A program made the position numbers and the translations under genes. 64,000 nucleotides of DNA from Mytilus californianus. Taxonomy: Eukaryota; Mollusca; Bivalvia; Mytilida; Mytilidae. Location of the stretch: the NCBI RefSeq assembly GCF_021869535.1, contig NW_026262668.1, positions 137,689,635 to 137,753,634 on the forward strand. Direction: 5' to 3'. Below, piece by piece: positions 14,617 through 21,500 of the stretch. Every line of letters begins with the position of its first letter. Within the stretch, counting starts at the first letter, position 1. The notes under the pieces are model-generated. The model did no database searches. It saw only the letters and a list, made by a program, of their open reading frames with translations, and was not told the origin of the DNA.

Positions 14617-15477
14617 TCTAGAGACTTATATAATTTTTTCCTTATCTGCACAGTATCGTCTATTCTAGATGATCCGGTACATAGTAAATTTGCTGGTTGG
14701 TCCTTTTTATAGACTTCTATATATATATATATATATATAAAACACAATTGCTGTAATCTGAAAAAATAGAAACATTCAGTCTTTAAAATAACAGTGTTAA
14801 CACTTTAGAAATTAATAGCAAAACACTTAAAATCAATTTATTTTATACATACAGGACATACAACAAAAATATTCAAAAAGTATCAGGTTGAGCGCTCACA
14901 AACATGTTTAACCCCACCACATTCTTTATGTGCCTGTCCCAAGTCAGGAGCCTGTAGTTTAGTGGTTGTCGTTGGTTCATGTCTTGTAATATTTGTTTTT
15001 TGTAAATTGTTTTGTTATAAATTATGCCGTTAGTTTTCTCAATTGAATTGTTTCATATTTTTCATGTCAGGGCCTTTTATAGCCATCTAAACAGTATGGG
15101 TCTTTCTCATTGTTGAAGGCTGTGCGGTGCCTATAATTGCTTACATCCACTTTATTTGAACTTTAGTGGATAGTAGTCTCATTGAAAATCATACCACATC
15201 CATATTTTTATATCAACAGATTTTTATTGATTGCCTTTAGATTTAAGTCAATGACTGCTAGTGATTGAATGTTTATTCAAATATCTGTTGTCTGCACATT
15301 TACCTGAGGAACATCAGGTATTTGGATTTTCTGGTCAAAATATGTGGATGCCACAGAAGTAAATTGTTTCTCCTCTTGTCCATCCTGTTGAACATCTCCA
15401 TTACCAGAATCATTCTTCTCCATCACACCTTCATTTCCAGGATCATTATCAATCACATCTGATGAATCTGCCATCAT
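452..15477 (-). CDS. SLC11A2: NRAMP/SLC11A divalent metal-proton symporter, 3' end outside window
   Basis: Polytopic membrane transporter that moves Fe2+, Mn2+ and related metals with protons across endosomal or plasma membranes. Eleven coding exons are joined in phase: 15304-15477, 13341-13463, 12678-12843, 10026-10086, 9181-9319, 5655-5810, 4206-4364, 3483-3530, 2070-2102, 1552-1671 and 452-675. They give 467 residues plus two bases of the next codon. Family hallmarks seen: the metal-binding DPGN motif in TM1 (residues 82-85), [15 protein letters not shown] with the TM6 Met/His (from residue 261), and the transport signature [19 protein letters not shown] (from residue 377). An N-V-T glycosylation sequon (N342) is formed across an exon junction in the TM7-8 loop. 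The acidic N-terminal tail of about 65 residues is lineage-specific. The last roughly 80-100 residues (final TM segments) and any 3' UTR iron-responsive element would lie left of base 1. Invertebrate NRAMPs are co-orthologous to SLC11A1 and SLC11A2, so the vertebrate symbol is approximate. Confidence 0.95.
676..1551 (-). other. NRAMP intron 10
   Basis: Contains two copies about 70 bases apart of a short direct repeat (TTGGTCTTAAGTGGAGA core, near 732 and 803). Otherwise nothing recognised. Confidence 0.5.
1552..1671 (-). CDS. SLC11A2: NRAMP coding exon 10 (TM8, transport signature)
   Basis: Residues 354-393. [20 protein letters not shown] is TM8, followed by most of the consensus transport motif ([17 protein letters not shown]). 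Donor GTAAGA, phase 0. Confidence 0.95.
2070..2102 (-). CDS. SLC11A2: NRAMP coding micro-exon 9
   Basis: 33-base exon encoding [11 protein letters not shown], equivalent to the human segment ending AVDIYQG. Acceptor TTTGCAG, donor GTATGT, phase 0. It joins exon 10 to restore YRGGVFLGC. Confidence 0.88.
2232..2296 (+). repeat. 3'-end fragment of the CATACCACATCTTC dispersed repeat
   Basis: Reads TTTGGTGGATAGCTGTCTC, then ATTGTCAGTCATATCATC and TTCTTATTTT. This is a diverged tail of the family seen at 4868, 10913 and 14885. Confidence 0.6.
2547..3258. mobile_element. TTAA-flanked MITE-like element
   Basis: Terminal inverted repeats GGATGTACACCTCTGA (left) and GGATGTATTCCTCTGA (right, reverse complement) match at 14 of 16 positions. 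Both ends are flanked by TTAA (2543-2546 and 3259-3262), the piggyBac-type target duplication. The interior is AT-rich and non-coding. It lies in NRAMP intron 8. Confidence 0.7.
3483..3530 (-). CDS. SLC11A2: NRAMP coding exon 8 (TM7-8 loop)
   Basis: 48-base exon encoding [16 protein letters not shown] (residues 327-342), part of the variable, glycosylated loop. Acceptor TTTCAG, donor GTAAGT, phase 0. The final Asn pairs with the next exon's V-T to form a sequon. Confidence 0.85.
3531..4205 (-). other. NRAMP intron 7
   Basis: AT-rich, with a short TA run near 3765. No repeat family or gene recognised. Confidence 0.5.
4206..4364 (-). CDS. SLC11A2: NRAMP coding exon 7 (TM7)
   Basis: Residues 274-326. 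A charged cytosolic stretch [20 protein letters not shown] is followed by the TM7 core [20 protein letters not shown]. Phase 0 at both ends. Confidence 0.95.
4868..5223 (+). repeat. Dispersed bivalve repeat, near full length
   Basis: Starts GTTGTGCTGTTACACCACAG. It passes through CCTGTCCCAAGTCAGGAGCC and GGCCTTTTATAGCTGACC, and ends CATTCCACATCTCCTTAT. The same order of blocks is seen at 10913, 14885 and 42918 (plus) and 24735, 25008 and 30967 (minus). Confidence 0.8.
5655..5810 (-). CDS. SLC11A2: NRAMP coding exon 6 (TM6, MPH metal/proton site)
   Basis: Residues 222-273. An extracellular loop with GCADCGPKQ is followed by [20 protein letters not shown]. Met261 and His263 match the TM6 metal ligand and the proton-coupling histidine of DMT1. 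GT-AG sites in phase 0. Confidence 0.95.
6629..6748. repeat. 22-bp AT-rich tandem repeat
   Basis: Unit AACAATATATATGTTATATA plus TC, about 5.5 copies, in NRAMP intron 5. Each unit is itself nearly palindromic. Confidence 0.85.
6929..7400. repeat. Degenerate tandem repeat of about 110-120 bp
   Basis: Four diverged units carrying CACCAAATATAGTT, ACTATTGCTTAT and AATGAACCATGAAAAT. No coding potential. Confidence 0.6.
7529..9112. mobile_element. Nested cluster of a dispersed element (AACGCAATCATAGG family)
   Basis: Two plus-strand copies in tandem (about 7529-8057 and 8058-8489) are followed by a partial head and a long copy in inverted orientation (about 8500-9112). Shared blocks include TATGATTGCGTTGGATAAAA, CCCTGCTGACTGCCATGGCG and GAAACGGTATTTGGAAGGCC. 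A further truncated copy lies at 14013. Short TA runs sit at 7505-7528 and at the inversion point near 8490. The short open frames in it are repeated in every copy and look non-genic. Confidence 0.75.
9181..9319 (-). CDS. SLC11A2: NRAMP coding exon 5 (TM4-TM5)
   Basis: Residues 176-221 after the split Lys: [20 protein letters not shown], then [12 protein letters not shown] and VMAVTFGYE. Acceptor TTTTAG, donor GTATGA, phase 0 at its 3' end. Confidence 0.93.
9448..9778 (+). pseudogene. Reverse transcriptase fragment of a non-LTR retroelement
   Basis: [17 protein letters not shown], then [15 protein letters not shown] and [20 protein letters not shown], match the Jockey/CR1-type RT order FLDxxKAFD, GVPQGSxLGPxLF and YxNDLP. 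A frame change then gives AVHSYADID at 9758-9784, where the catalytic YADD has become YADI. It lacks other RT blocks and domains. It is a dead insertion in NRAMP intron 4, antisense to the gene. Confidence 0.8.
10026..10086 (-). CDS. SLC11A2: NRAMP coding exon 4
   Basis: Small exon completing the Gly of exon 3, then [19 protein letters not shown], a near-invariant family segment. Enters in phase 1 and leaves in phase 2, with donor GTAAGT. Confidence 0.93.
10913..11286 (+). repeat. Dispersed bivalve repeat, near full length
   Basis: Blocks GTTGTGATGTTACACTATTG, CCTGTCCTAAGTCAGGAATC, TGTCTCATTGGCACTC and ATACCACATCTTCTTATATC. Same family as 4868-5223, in NRAMP intron 3. Confidence 0.8.
11567..11690. 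repeat. Second dispersed repeat family fragment
   Basis: Contains GACAACAACCCGACCAAGGA and ATGCAGCGAGAAAATTCCGC. It resembles a repeat I associate with mussel genomes, and short relatives (CAGCAACCCAACAACAC) occur near 6795 and 41445. No coding function is evident. Confidence 0.5.
11742..12645 (-). repeat. 39-bp minisatellite in NRAMP intron 3
   Basis: About 23 units of 39 bases. On the plus strand the unit is AAGATTGCTTGAAAGCCTTG, then AACTGGTGGTGTAGGTCAT. Because 39 is a multiple of three, long open frames run through it, repeating [13 protein letters not shown] in one frame and [13 protein letters not shown] in another. It starts about 32 bases past the exon 3 donor. There is no sign that it is an independent gene. 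Confidence 0.95.
12678..12843 (-). CDS. SLC11A2: NRAMP coding exon 3 (TM2-TM3)
   Basis: Residues 100-154 plus one base. It starts [20 protein letters not shown] and ends IEIAII, matching the TM2-TM3 region of DMT1. The donor GTAAAC is followed after about 32 bases by a 39-bp minisatellite. The exon frame stays open through the donor into that array. Confidence 0.93.
13309..13323 (+). repeat. Poly-G tract (15 G)
   Basis: Homopolymer in NRAMP intron 2, about 18 bases from the exon 2 donor. On the transcript strand it is a C-run. Confidence 0.95.
13341..13463 (-). CDS. SLC11A2: NRAMP coding exon 2 (TM1, DPGN motif)
   Basis: Residues 59-99, with [20 protein letters not shown] as the TM1 and metal-site core. 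The acceptor is TTTTGCAG and the donor GTAAGT, both phase 0. A decayed copy of its first two thirds lies 40 bases upstream (13503-13593). Confidence 0.95.
13503..13593 (-). pseudogene. Decayed partial duplicate of NRAMP exon 2 with its acceptor
   Basis: Shares TCAAGGTATGCTATACTCAT and AAACCAGGCC, then GTGAAAGCC and AACAACTTTCT, with exon 2. It retains the TTTTGCAG acceptor. It covers the first 27 or so codons (through the DPG region). Read from the acceptor it stops at the fifth codon (TAG) and carries indels, so it is non-functional. It sits 40 bases upstream of the true exon. Confidence 0.88.
13594..13945. other. Unassigned intron sequence, GC-richer than surroundings at first
   Basis: 13594-13820 has an open frame on the plus strand with [15 protein letters not shown] in it. 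No family is recognised and there is no start or splice context. Probably repeat-derived. Confidence 0.35.
13947..14011. repeat. (TA)n microsatellite
   Basis: About 32 uninterrupted AT dinucleotides, ending where the truncated dispersed element begins. Confidence 0.95.
14013..14361 (+). mobile_element. Truncated copy of the AACGCAATCATAGG element
   Basis: Matches the heads of the copies at 7529 and 8058 up to GCAAACATGAGGTGCAAAAA, then switches abruptly to an unrelated element. Confidence 0.75.
14362..14612. mobile_element. Hairpin-bearing element with (TA)n tail
   Basis: Begins ATAAGTACGTCTGAACCAGT. It contains an inverted repeat with 53-bp arms (14453-14505 and 14510-14562), four-base loop TCGC and one obvious mismatch, then a TA run to about 14612. 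A sister copy at 28471-28563 has the same ends but lacks the hairpin. Confidence 0.8.
14885..15217 (+). repeat. Dispersed bivalve repeat
   Basis: GTTGAGCGCTCACAAACATG, CCTGTCCCAAGTCAGGAGCC and AATCATACCACATCC blocks. Same family as 4868-5223, in NRAMP intron 1 near exon 1. Confidence 0.8.
15304..15477 (-). CDS. SLC11A2: NRAMP coding exon 1 (start codon, cytosolic N-terminus)
   Basis: Encodes residues 1-58, an acidic and polar tail starting [15 protein letters not shown] and ending at IPDVPQ. There are two adjacent ATGs at 15477 and 15474, and the first is taken as the start. The donor after CAG reads GTAAAT, phase 0. A polypyrimidine-AG (TTTCTAATTGCAG) ends 18 bases before the ATG, so the exon probably runs to 15495 and a 5' UTR intron lies upstream. 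Confidence 0.85.
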
Positions 15478-15495
15478 CTATATATTACATCAGAT
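15478..15495 (-). other. SLC11A2: Probable 5' UTR tip of NRAMP exon 1 and its splice acceptor
   Basis: On the minus strand the ATG is preceded by 18 bases and then TTTCTAATTGCAG, a good 3' splice site. This implies a 5' UTR intron. The same acceptor motif recurs in each unit of the adjoining 48-bp minisatellite. No 5' UTR exon or transcription start could be placed. Confidence 0.5.
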
Positions 15496-16672
15496 CTGCA
15501 ATTAGAAAGATAGACTTTCAAAAACAATGTATGTCATCCCTTTCTGTATTACATCTGCAACAACAATTTAAGTCCTCCCCTATTCACAGTATCACATCTG
15601 TAACAAGAGAACAATGTATGTCCTCCCCTATTCACAGTATCACATCTGTAACAAGAGAACAATGTATGTCCTCCTCTTCTCACAATATTACATCTGCAAC
15701 AAGAAAACAATGTCTGTCCTACCCTATTCACAGTATTACATCTGTAACAAGAGAACAATGTCTGTCCTCCCCTATTCACAGTATTACATCTGTAACAAGA
15801 GAACAATGTCTGTACTACCCTACTCACAATATTACATCTGTAACAAGAGAACAATGTATGTCCTACACTATTCACAGTATTACATCTGTAACAAGAGAAC
15901 AATGTCTGTCCTACCCTATTCACAGTATTACATCTGCAACAAGAGAACAATGTATGTCCTACCCTATTCACAGTATTACATCTGCAACAAGAAAACAATG
16001 TATGTCCTCCTCTATTCACAGTATCACATCTGCAACAAGAGAACAATGTTTGTCCCCCCCTATTCACAGTATTGTAACATCTGTAACAAGAGAACAATGT
16101 TTGTCCTCCCCTATTCACAGTATCACATCTGTAACAAGAGAACAATGTCTGTCCCCCCTTACTAACAGTATTACATCTGCAACAAGAGAACAATGTATGT
16201 CCTCCCCTATTCACAGTATTACATCTGCAACAAGAGAACAATGTACAATGTATGTCCTACCCTATTCACAGTATTACATCTGCAACAAGAGAACAATGTC
16301 TGTCCTACCCTATTCACAGTATTACATCTGCAACAAGAGAACAATGTATGTCCTCCCCTATTCAGTGTTACATCTGTTACAAGAAAACAATGTTTGTCCT
16401 CCCCTATTCACAGTATCACATCTGTAACAAGAGAACAATGTCTGTCCCCCCTTACTAACAGTATTACATCTGCAACAAGAGAACATCGTATGTCCTCCCC
16501 TATTCACAGTATAACATCTGTAACAAGAGAACAATGTATGTCCTATCCTATTCACAGTATTACATCTGCAACAAGAGAACAATGTCTGTCCTACCCTATT
16601 CACAGTATTACATCGATTACAAGAGAACAATGTATGTCCTCCCCTATTCACAGTATTACATCTGTGGAACCC
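15496..16672. repeat. 48-bp minisatellite abutting the NRAMP start-codon exon
   Basis: About 24 units. On the plus strand the unit is AACAATGTATGTCCTCCCCT, then ATTCACAGTATTACATCTGC and AACAAGAG. On the NRAMP sense strand every unit contains TTCTCTTGTTGCAG or the TACAG variant, followed by ATGTAA. It resembles, and is in register with, the true acceptor at 15495. Open frames in it (16-residue period, e.g. SSPIHSITSVTREQCM) are repeat artefacts. Confidence 0.95.
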
Positions 16673-16675
16673 AGT

Positions 16676-17315
16676 GTCTAGCCTACTTTTGCTGTTAGTC
16701 ACAGGCTCAACAAAAATGGGGAAAAAATTATTAAAAATTTTGTTATAGATACTATCTTTTGATTGTAAGAAGCTTCTGTCCAAGTTTGGTAAAAATCCAG
16801 AATGGTTTATGAATCTAATAAATGTTTTAAAAACTTTAACTACAGACTGTATGTAATGTTAACTGGAAGGAAAACTAAGTCCATTTATAAGTAATATACG
16901 GAAAAACAGGAAAATATATTTTTACAAAATTTCATTCTAGATACTAGCTTATGATCATAAACAAGCTTCTGTCTAAGTTTGGTACAAATCTAGGATAGTT
17001 TAAGAAAGTTATTAAAATTTTAAAAACTTTAACCACAGAGTGAATGTAATGTTAACTGGCAGAAAAACTAAGTCCATTTATAAGTAAAATATGGAAAAAC
17101 AGGATTTATTTTTTTCAAAATTTACTTCTGGATACTATCTTATGATCATAAACAAGCTTCTGTCCAAGTTTGGTTAGAAATCCAGGATAGTTTAAGAAAG
17201 TTATTAAAATTTCAAAAACTTTAACCACAGAGTGAATATTTGTGGATGCCGCCGCAGACGGAATGTAGGATCGCTATGTCTCGCTTTTGCGACAAAAGTC
17301 GCAGGCTCAACAAAA
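16676..17315. repeat. Hairpin-capped dispersed repeat with internal tandem units of about 190 bp
   Basis: Three diverged units around CTTCTGTCCAAGTTTGGT, AACTTTAACCACAGAGTGAA and AACTGGCAGAAAAAC. The right end carries GCTTTTGCGACAAAAGTCGC, a stem-loop. It lies in the NRAMP-PSME3 interval. Confidence 0.65.
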
Positions 17316-17689
17316 ATCTTAAAATTTGATAAATAGGTCCATTGTAGAATGACAAAATAAAGCATCGGTTGTCTCCCAAGTACACTTCATACTCAATATT
17401 ACAAATATTCCATTACATCAAAAGCAAACTTACAAAACTTCTTGTACATTTTCTCAATGATTTATTCATCTATTTCAATTAAATTGGTTTTACTGTATGA
17501 TGAAATATATTCATGAGGGTCAGTCTCATCATGAGGTTTTGGGTGTAAAGGTTTTAGAAGCTTTGCATAATTAAAAGTATGCCTTTATTAAACCTCTTGT
17601 TATAGAGGTTTTGATTAGCATTCAAGGAATATATATTTGAAGCTGAAAGGCTGACACCGTAAGTATACCTTTCAGGCATTGCATGGGTC

Positions 17690-17935
17690 AATTACAATCA
17701 AAGTAATTAATTACCAATCAATTACATTGCAAAAAGCTTCAATTTAAATAAAATAACATTTTCCATTTTAGAAACATGATTATTTACAATTACTTTAGAA
17801 ATGTAATTAATTACATAATTACAATTACTTAGAAATGTAATTAATTACGATTACTTAAATTTAATACATGCTTTAGAAATGTAATTAATTACAATTTTAC
17901 TTTAGAACAATTACAATCACTTAAAAAATTCTCTG
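17690..17935. repeat. TAATTAC-rich low-complexity block
   Basis: Several imperfect copies of AGAAATGTAATTAATTACAA. Probably a simple or decayed repeat. It could contain homeodomain-like TAAT sites, but nothing singles one out. Confidence 0.6.
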
Positions 17936-18117
17936 CTGTACAAAACTAATTCGTTTAATGGCAATCTGTAGAAAAATTGTATTGTGTAGTGATAGCTGGT
18001 AATAGTGGTCCCTTTATCATTGCATTCTCAAGTGCCTGTGTGTTGTATTGTTAACAATAAAAATGCTACACACACACAAATGAAATAATAAGTCAAAATT
18101 TAATGAAAATAACGTTC

Positions 18118-18123
18118 CACGTG
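18118..18123. promoter_or_regulatory. E-box CACGTG between divergent genes
   Basis: Canonical CACGTG about 410 bases upstream of the PSME3 ATG, on the NRAMP-distal side. The motif is short and could be chance. Core promoters were not located. Confidence 0.3.
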
Positions 18124-18207
18124 TTTCAAAAACTATTAATAAATTAATGACAAATAGACTCCGTTTAAACCCGATGAACTGAAGTGAAGTGTCAACAACT
18201 AATGTCT

Positions 18208-18222
18208 ATGACTGACAGTCAT
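18208..18222. promoter_or_regulatory. Perfect 7-bp-arm palindrome ATGACTG-A-CAGTCAT
   Basis: Symmetric site about 310 bases upstream of the PSME3 ATG, resembling a bZIP-type dyad. Function is inferred only from position and symmetry. Confidence 0.3.
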
Positions 18223-18535
18223 GACACGACACTCAAAATATTAAAAATACATAATATAGATGGAGACATTTTGTAATTTGTCTTGTAATGATATTAAAAC
18301 ATAACAATACCTTAAAAGCTGAATATTAAATGACTATATTACATTTCGTTGAGATTTTTACTTGGTTACAGTGCCAGTTGAATACAGGATCTACCTTTGA
18401 ACGTGCAGACGGGCACCTGATCTGTGATATAATAATTACCTCCCCTTGATTAAATCTTTTACAGAGAAGATTAAAAGGGTCAGAAACTCATCTGGACCGC
18501 ATTGGGCGCTCAGAAAACATATTTTCCAGAAGAAA

Positions 18536-18589
18536 ATGCCAACAGATGGTAAAAAATCGGCAAAACAAAGAGAAGAATTGGACAAAAAG
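18536..18589 (+). CDS. PSME3: PSME3 exon 1 coding part
   Basis: Encodes MPTDGKKSAKQREELDKK, more lysine-rich than the vertebrate N-terminus. Donor AAG|GTTGTA, phase 0, joins VEDFKEKFKTD of exon 2. The open frame upstream has no ATG, so the start is well fixed. Confidence 0.88.
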
Positions 18590-21500
18590 GTTGTATCCCT
18601 TCGAGAACCTTCAATATTTTGTGATATTTGGTCAAATAGGTCGATAGTGTGACCAAATTCTTACAATTTCTGTCTATAAACTGAACATCTGAAGCTTATT
18701 GTCTATTGAATATCCATCATGTTTAGGGAAAGATTACTTTCTTGCTACTTATGACCCATACCACCACTTTATTCCAAAGTTCCCACTCAATCTGACTATG
18801 TTGTTTTTTTCCAAAGATCAAGTTGAAATTTTTTATTCTAGTAAAAATGATTCGTTAGGTCTTTTCACCACCGAACAGGTCAGGAATAACCACCAATTGG
18901 TGGACTATACCTCAATTGACGTATAATCCACCAATTGACATATATTGGTATAGACCAATTGACGTATAATGCAAGTTTTTTGTAATAAAACGCTAGTCTG
19001 GGATAGGAGCATCATTTTGCAACTTGCAACCTATTTTATAACCATTATTGAATCCTCCTAAAGTTTTAGTTTTGTCAAAGCCTGCTGCATCTCTTGAGAA
19101 TGCATGTGTATAACAATTCTTTTGTTAAAACATCTGTACTATTGGCCATGATTGACTTTTAATAATGAAAGTCAAGTATTAACAAAGAGCTCCATTCACC
19201 TGGTGAGTTGTACTCAAAATCACATGACTGAAGACAGTATTGATGTCCATTGACCGGTGATTAGTGGAAAATTTACCAATCAAGAATTGACAAGATAACA
19301 ATAGAAGAAACTGCAAATACAATTATTGATTAAATGCAATATGTTATGTCACTATACTTAACTAGGAATGTTTGACATGTTTTCATACCATAATATGGTT
19401 ATAAGAAAACAATGCTCCATTTTGGTTGTATAGTTTGTTTTGAAATACAAAGAACTATACTTCAATTGGTCTATACCATTATATGTCAATTGGTGGATTA
19501 TACGTCAATTGAGGTATAATCCACCAATTGGTGGTTATTCCTGACCTGCCGAACACCGCCGAACACCACCGAAGTTCGAACACCCAAAAAATTTATTTTT
19601 TCTAACTCTTATTGTTATAAATGTGACCTAAATATAATATTTAAGTTATTAATTCAACAAATAATAAGGTTAAGAGAACAAATATCTACATCGAACAGAA
19701 AAGGAGAGTCTATAACACTACAACTCTGCAAACCACCACTGGACACCTCAAATAATTTGTTTTCTTCTTTTATAAAATAGTTGTACCATATTAGGTCCGA
19801 GTACACAGTTGTCGTCCTTTGATTTTCGTTGTCCACGAATATAATCCCTAGTGTGGACAGTGTGTTACTTGCCAATTTTTTTTATACCCCTTCCAAATTT
19901 ATTTCTCCATGTTTTATGACTCAAATAGCAAGTAGGGGGGTGAAATGACACTTTAAAAAAATTTGGGTCATGAATTTTAAAGTAAAGTAGTGATTTGGTC
20001 CAGCTGAAAAATGTTAAAAATTAGCACTTCGGAAGCTGTCAAAAGATTTGAAGACCCCCTTAACATAAAATTGTCCATATTTTGAGTTAGAGCTGATGAA
20101 GTTTTCTATAATTTTGATATAATTTGTCCCAAAAGTAGTACAACACACTGTAAAAATATTATTGAGAAAGCGCAGGTGGGATTTTTTAAATTTTCATTTA
20201 TTGTCTAAAAGAAATGCACTACGAAATAACTGTGTACTCGGACCTAAGAGGTGAAATCAGGAAATATAGAATCTGTACTTTGGCAACTTCCCTGAATGAT
20301 TTGATGGTGTCAATTTGTCAAATAGCATAAAACTAAAGGATTTAAACTTTTATTTGATAGAATTTCTTCAAAAATGACCAATTTGGGCATATTATGGTCA
20401 AAATAAGCATTTCATAGCTTTTTCAATTTTGATGCATAAGTGGCATTCTGACTTTCTATCTGACAGGTTTTTATGTGTCAATATTTGTGTTTCTATGCTT
20501 CAATCCAGTTGTATTACTCATTTGTGAACTCTGAATCTACAGAAAAGAAGATTATTTCAGACAATATGTGCAAAATGTGTTGTATATATGACCCTCATCT
20601 AACGCCCTGTTTGGATCAAGTTAAATGTGAGGAGCTTGGAACATAAAAGTTGAAGTCCATAATAAAGACCTCACTAAATTTGTATAAAAAGCACTTTACA
20701 ATGTCTTCTGTACCTGTTTCATTTCACATAATATCTTTCTTTTCTTCTGTAGGATAGCAAGTGGTTCAAATATAAGCCTGTTGAGACTAAAATTGCATGC
20801 ATGTTTTTCACTAAAAAGTGAAAAATCTTTGTATCAGACCATACTGTCTGCAAAAAAAGTTGAATGCAAGAGTCTTTTTGTGCTCAGATTTATTGTATCA
20901 TGTCACCTGAGTATAGAAATGATAGAAAAGACACAAATTTTTATTTCCTTTAGCTTCAATATGCATTTTTAAATGTAAATATGTGCTACGGCCTAAATTG
21001 ACCCTAAATTATTTTCAGTCTCACTTGGCCTAAGACCCTTTTAAACTAATATGATATGTTATTTGTGAGTTTTCTTTCCATTTAAAGTACATTAAATACA
21101 TATAAAAGGATTATTTATAACCAAAAAGCTTAACAAATTTAAAATTGCTGGAAAATATTACATCTTCATGTAAGGCCTCCCTTCATTGGAAAACCTCCAT
21201 TTTTAGGCACAGGCTCATATAAATTTGACTTTTTAATAAATATGATAAGTCTGATAAATCAAATGAGTACTCAATTGCTCTTAATACATAATATATTATA
21301 TATTAAGGCATTTCAAAAGTACTTTTTTGCAATATTTTAATTTTTTAAGCCCCAAATGTTGATAGTTGAAATTTTTCAATTTTAACGTCTAAATTTAACA
21401 CGCAAAGTTGAATATAGAATTAGTCTTTTTGTCTATAATATATATTCTATTGCCATGAAACTTTGTAAGCAGTGTTATAATTTATTAAGCTTTGGTCATA

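Noticed and set aside
15462-16681. Overlapping repeat open frames on both strands (16-residue period)
   Set aside because: Artefact of a 48-bp array whose period is divisible by three. Several frames on both strands are open together, which is typical of minisatellites and not of genes.
18446-18535. N-terminal extension of PSME3 upstream of the ATG
   Set aside because: The frame is open but has no ATG. The extra residues (e.g. VRNSSGPHWALRKHIF) have no PA28 counterpart.
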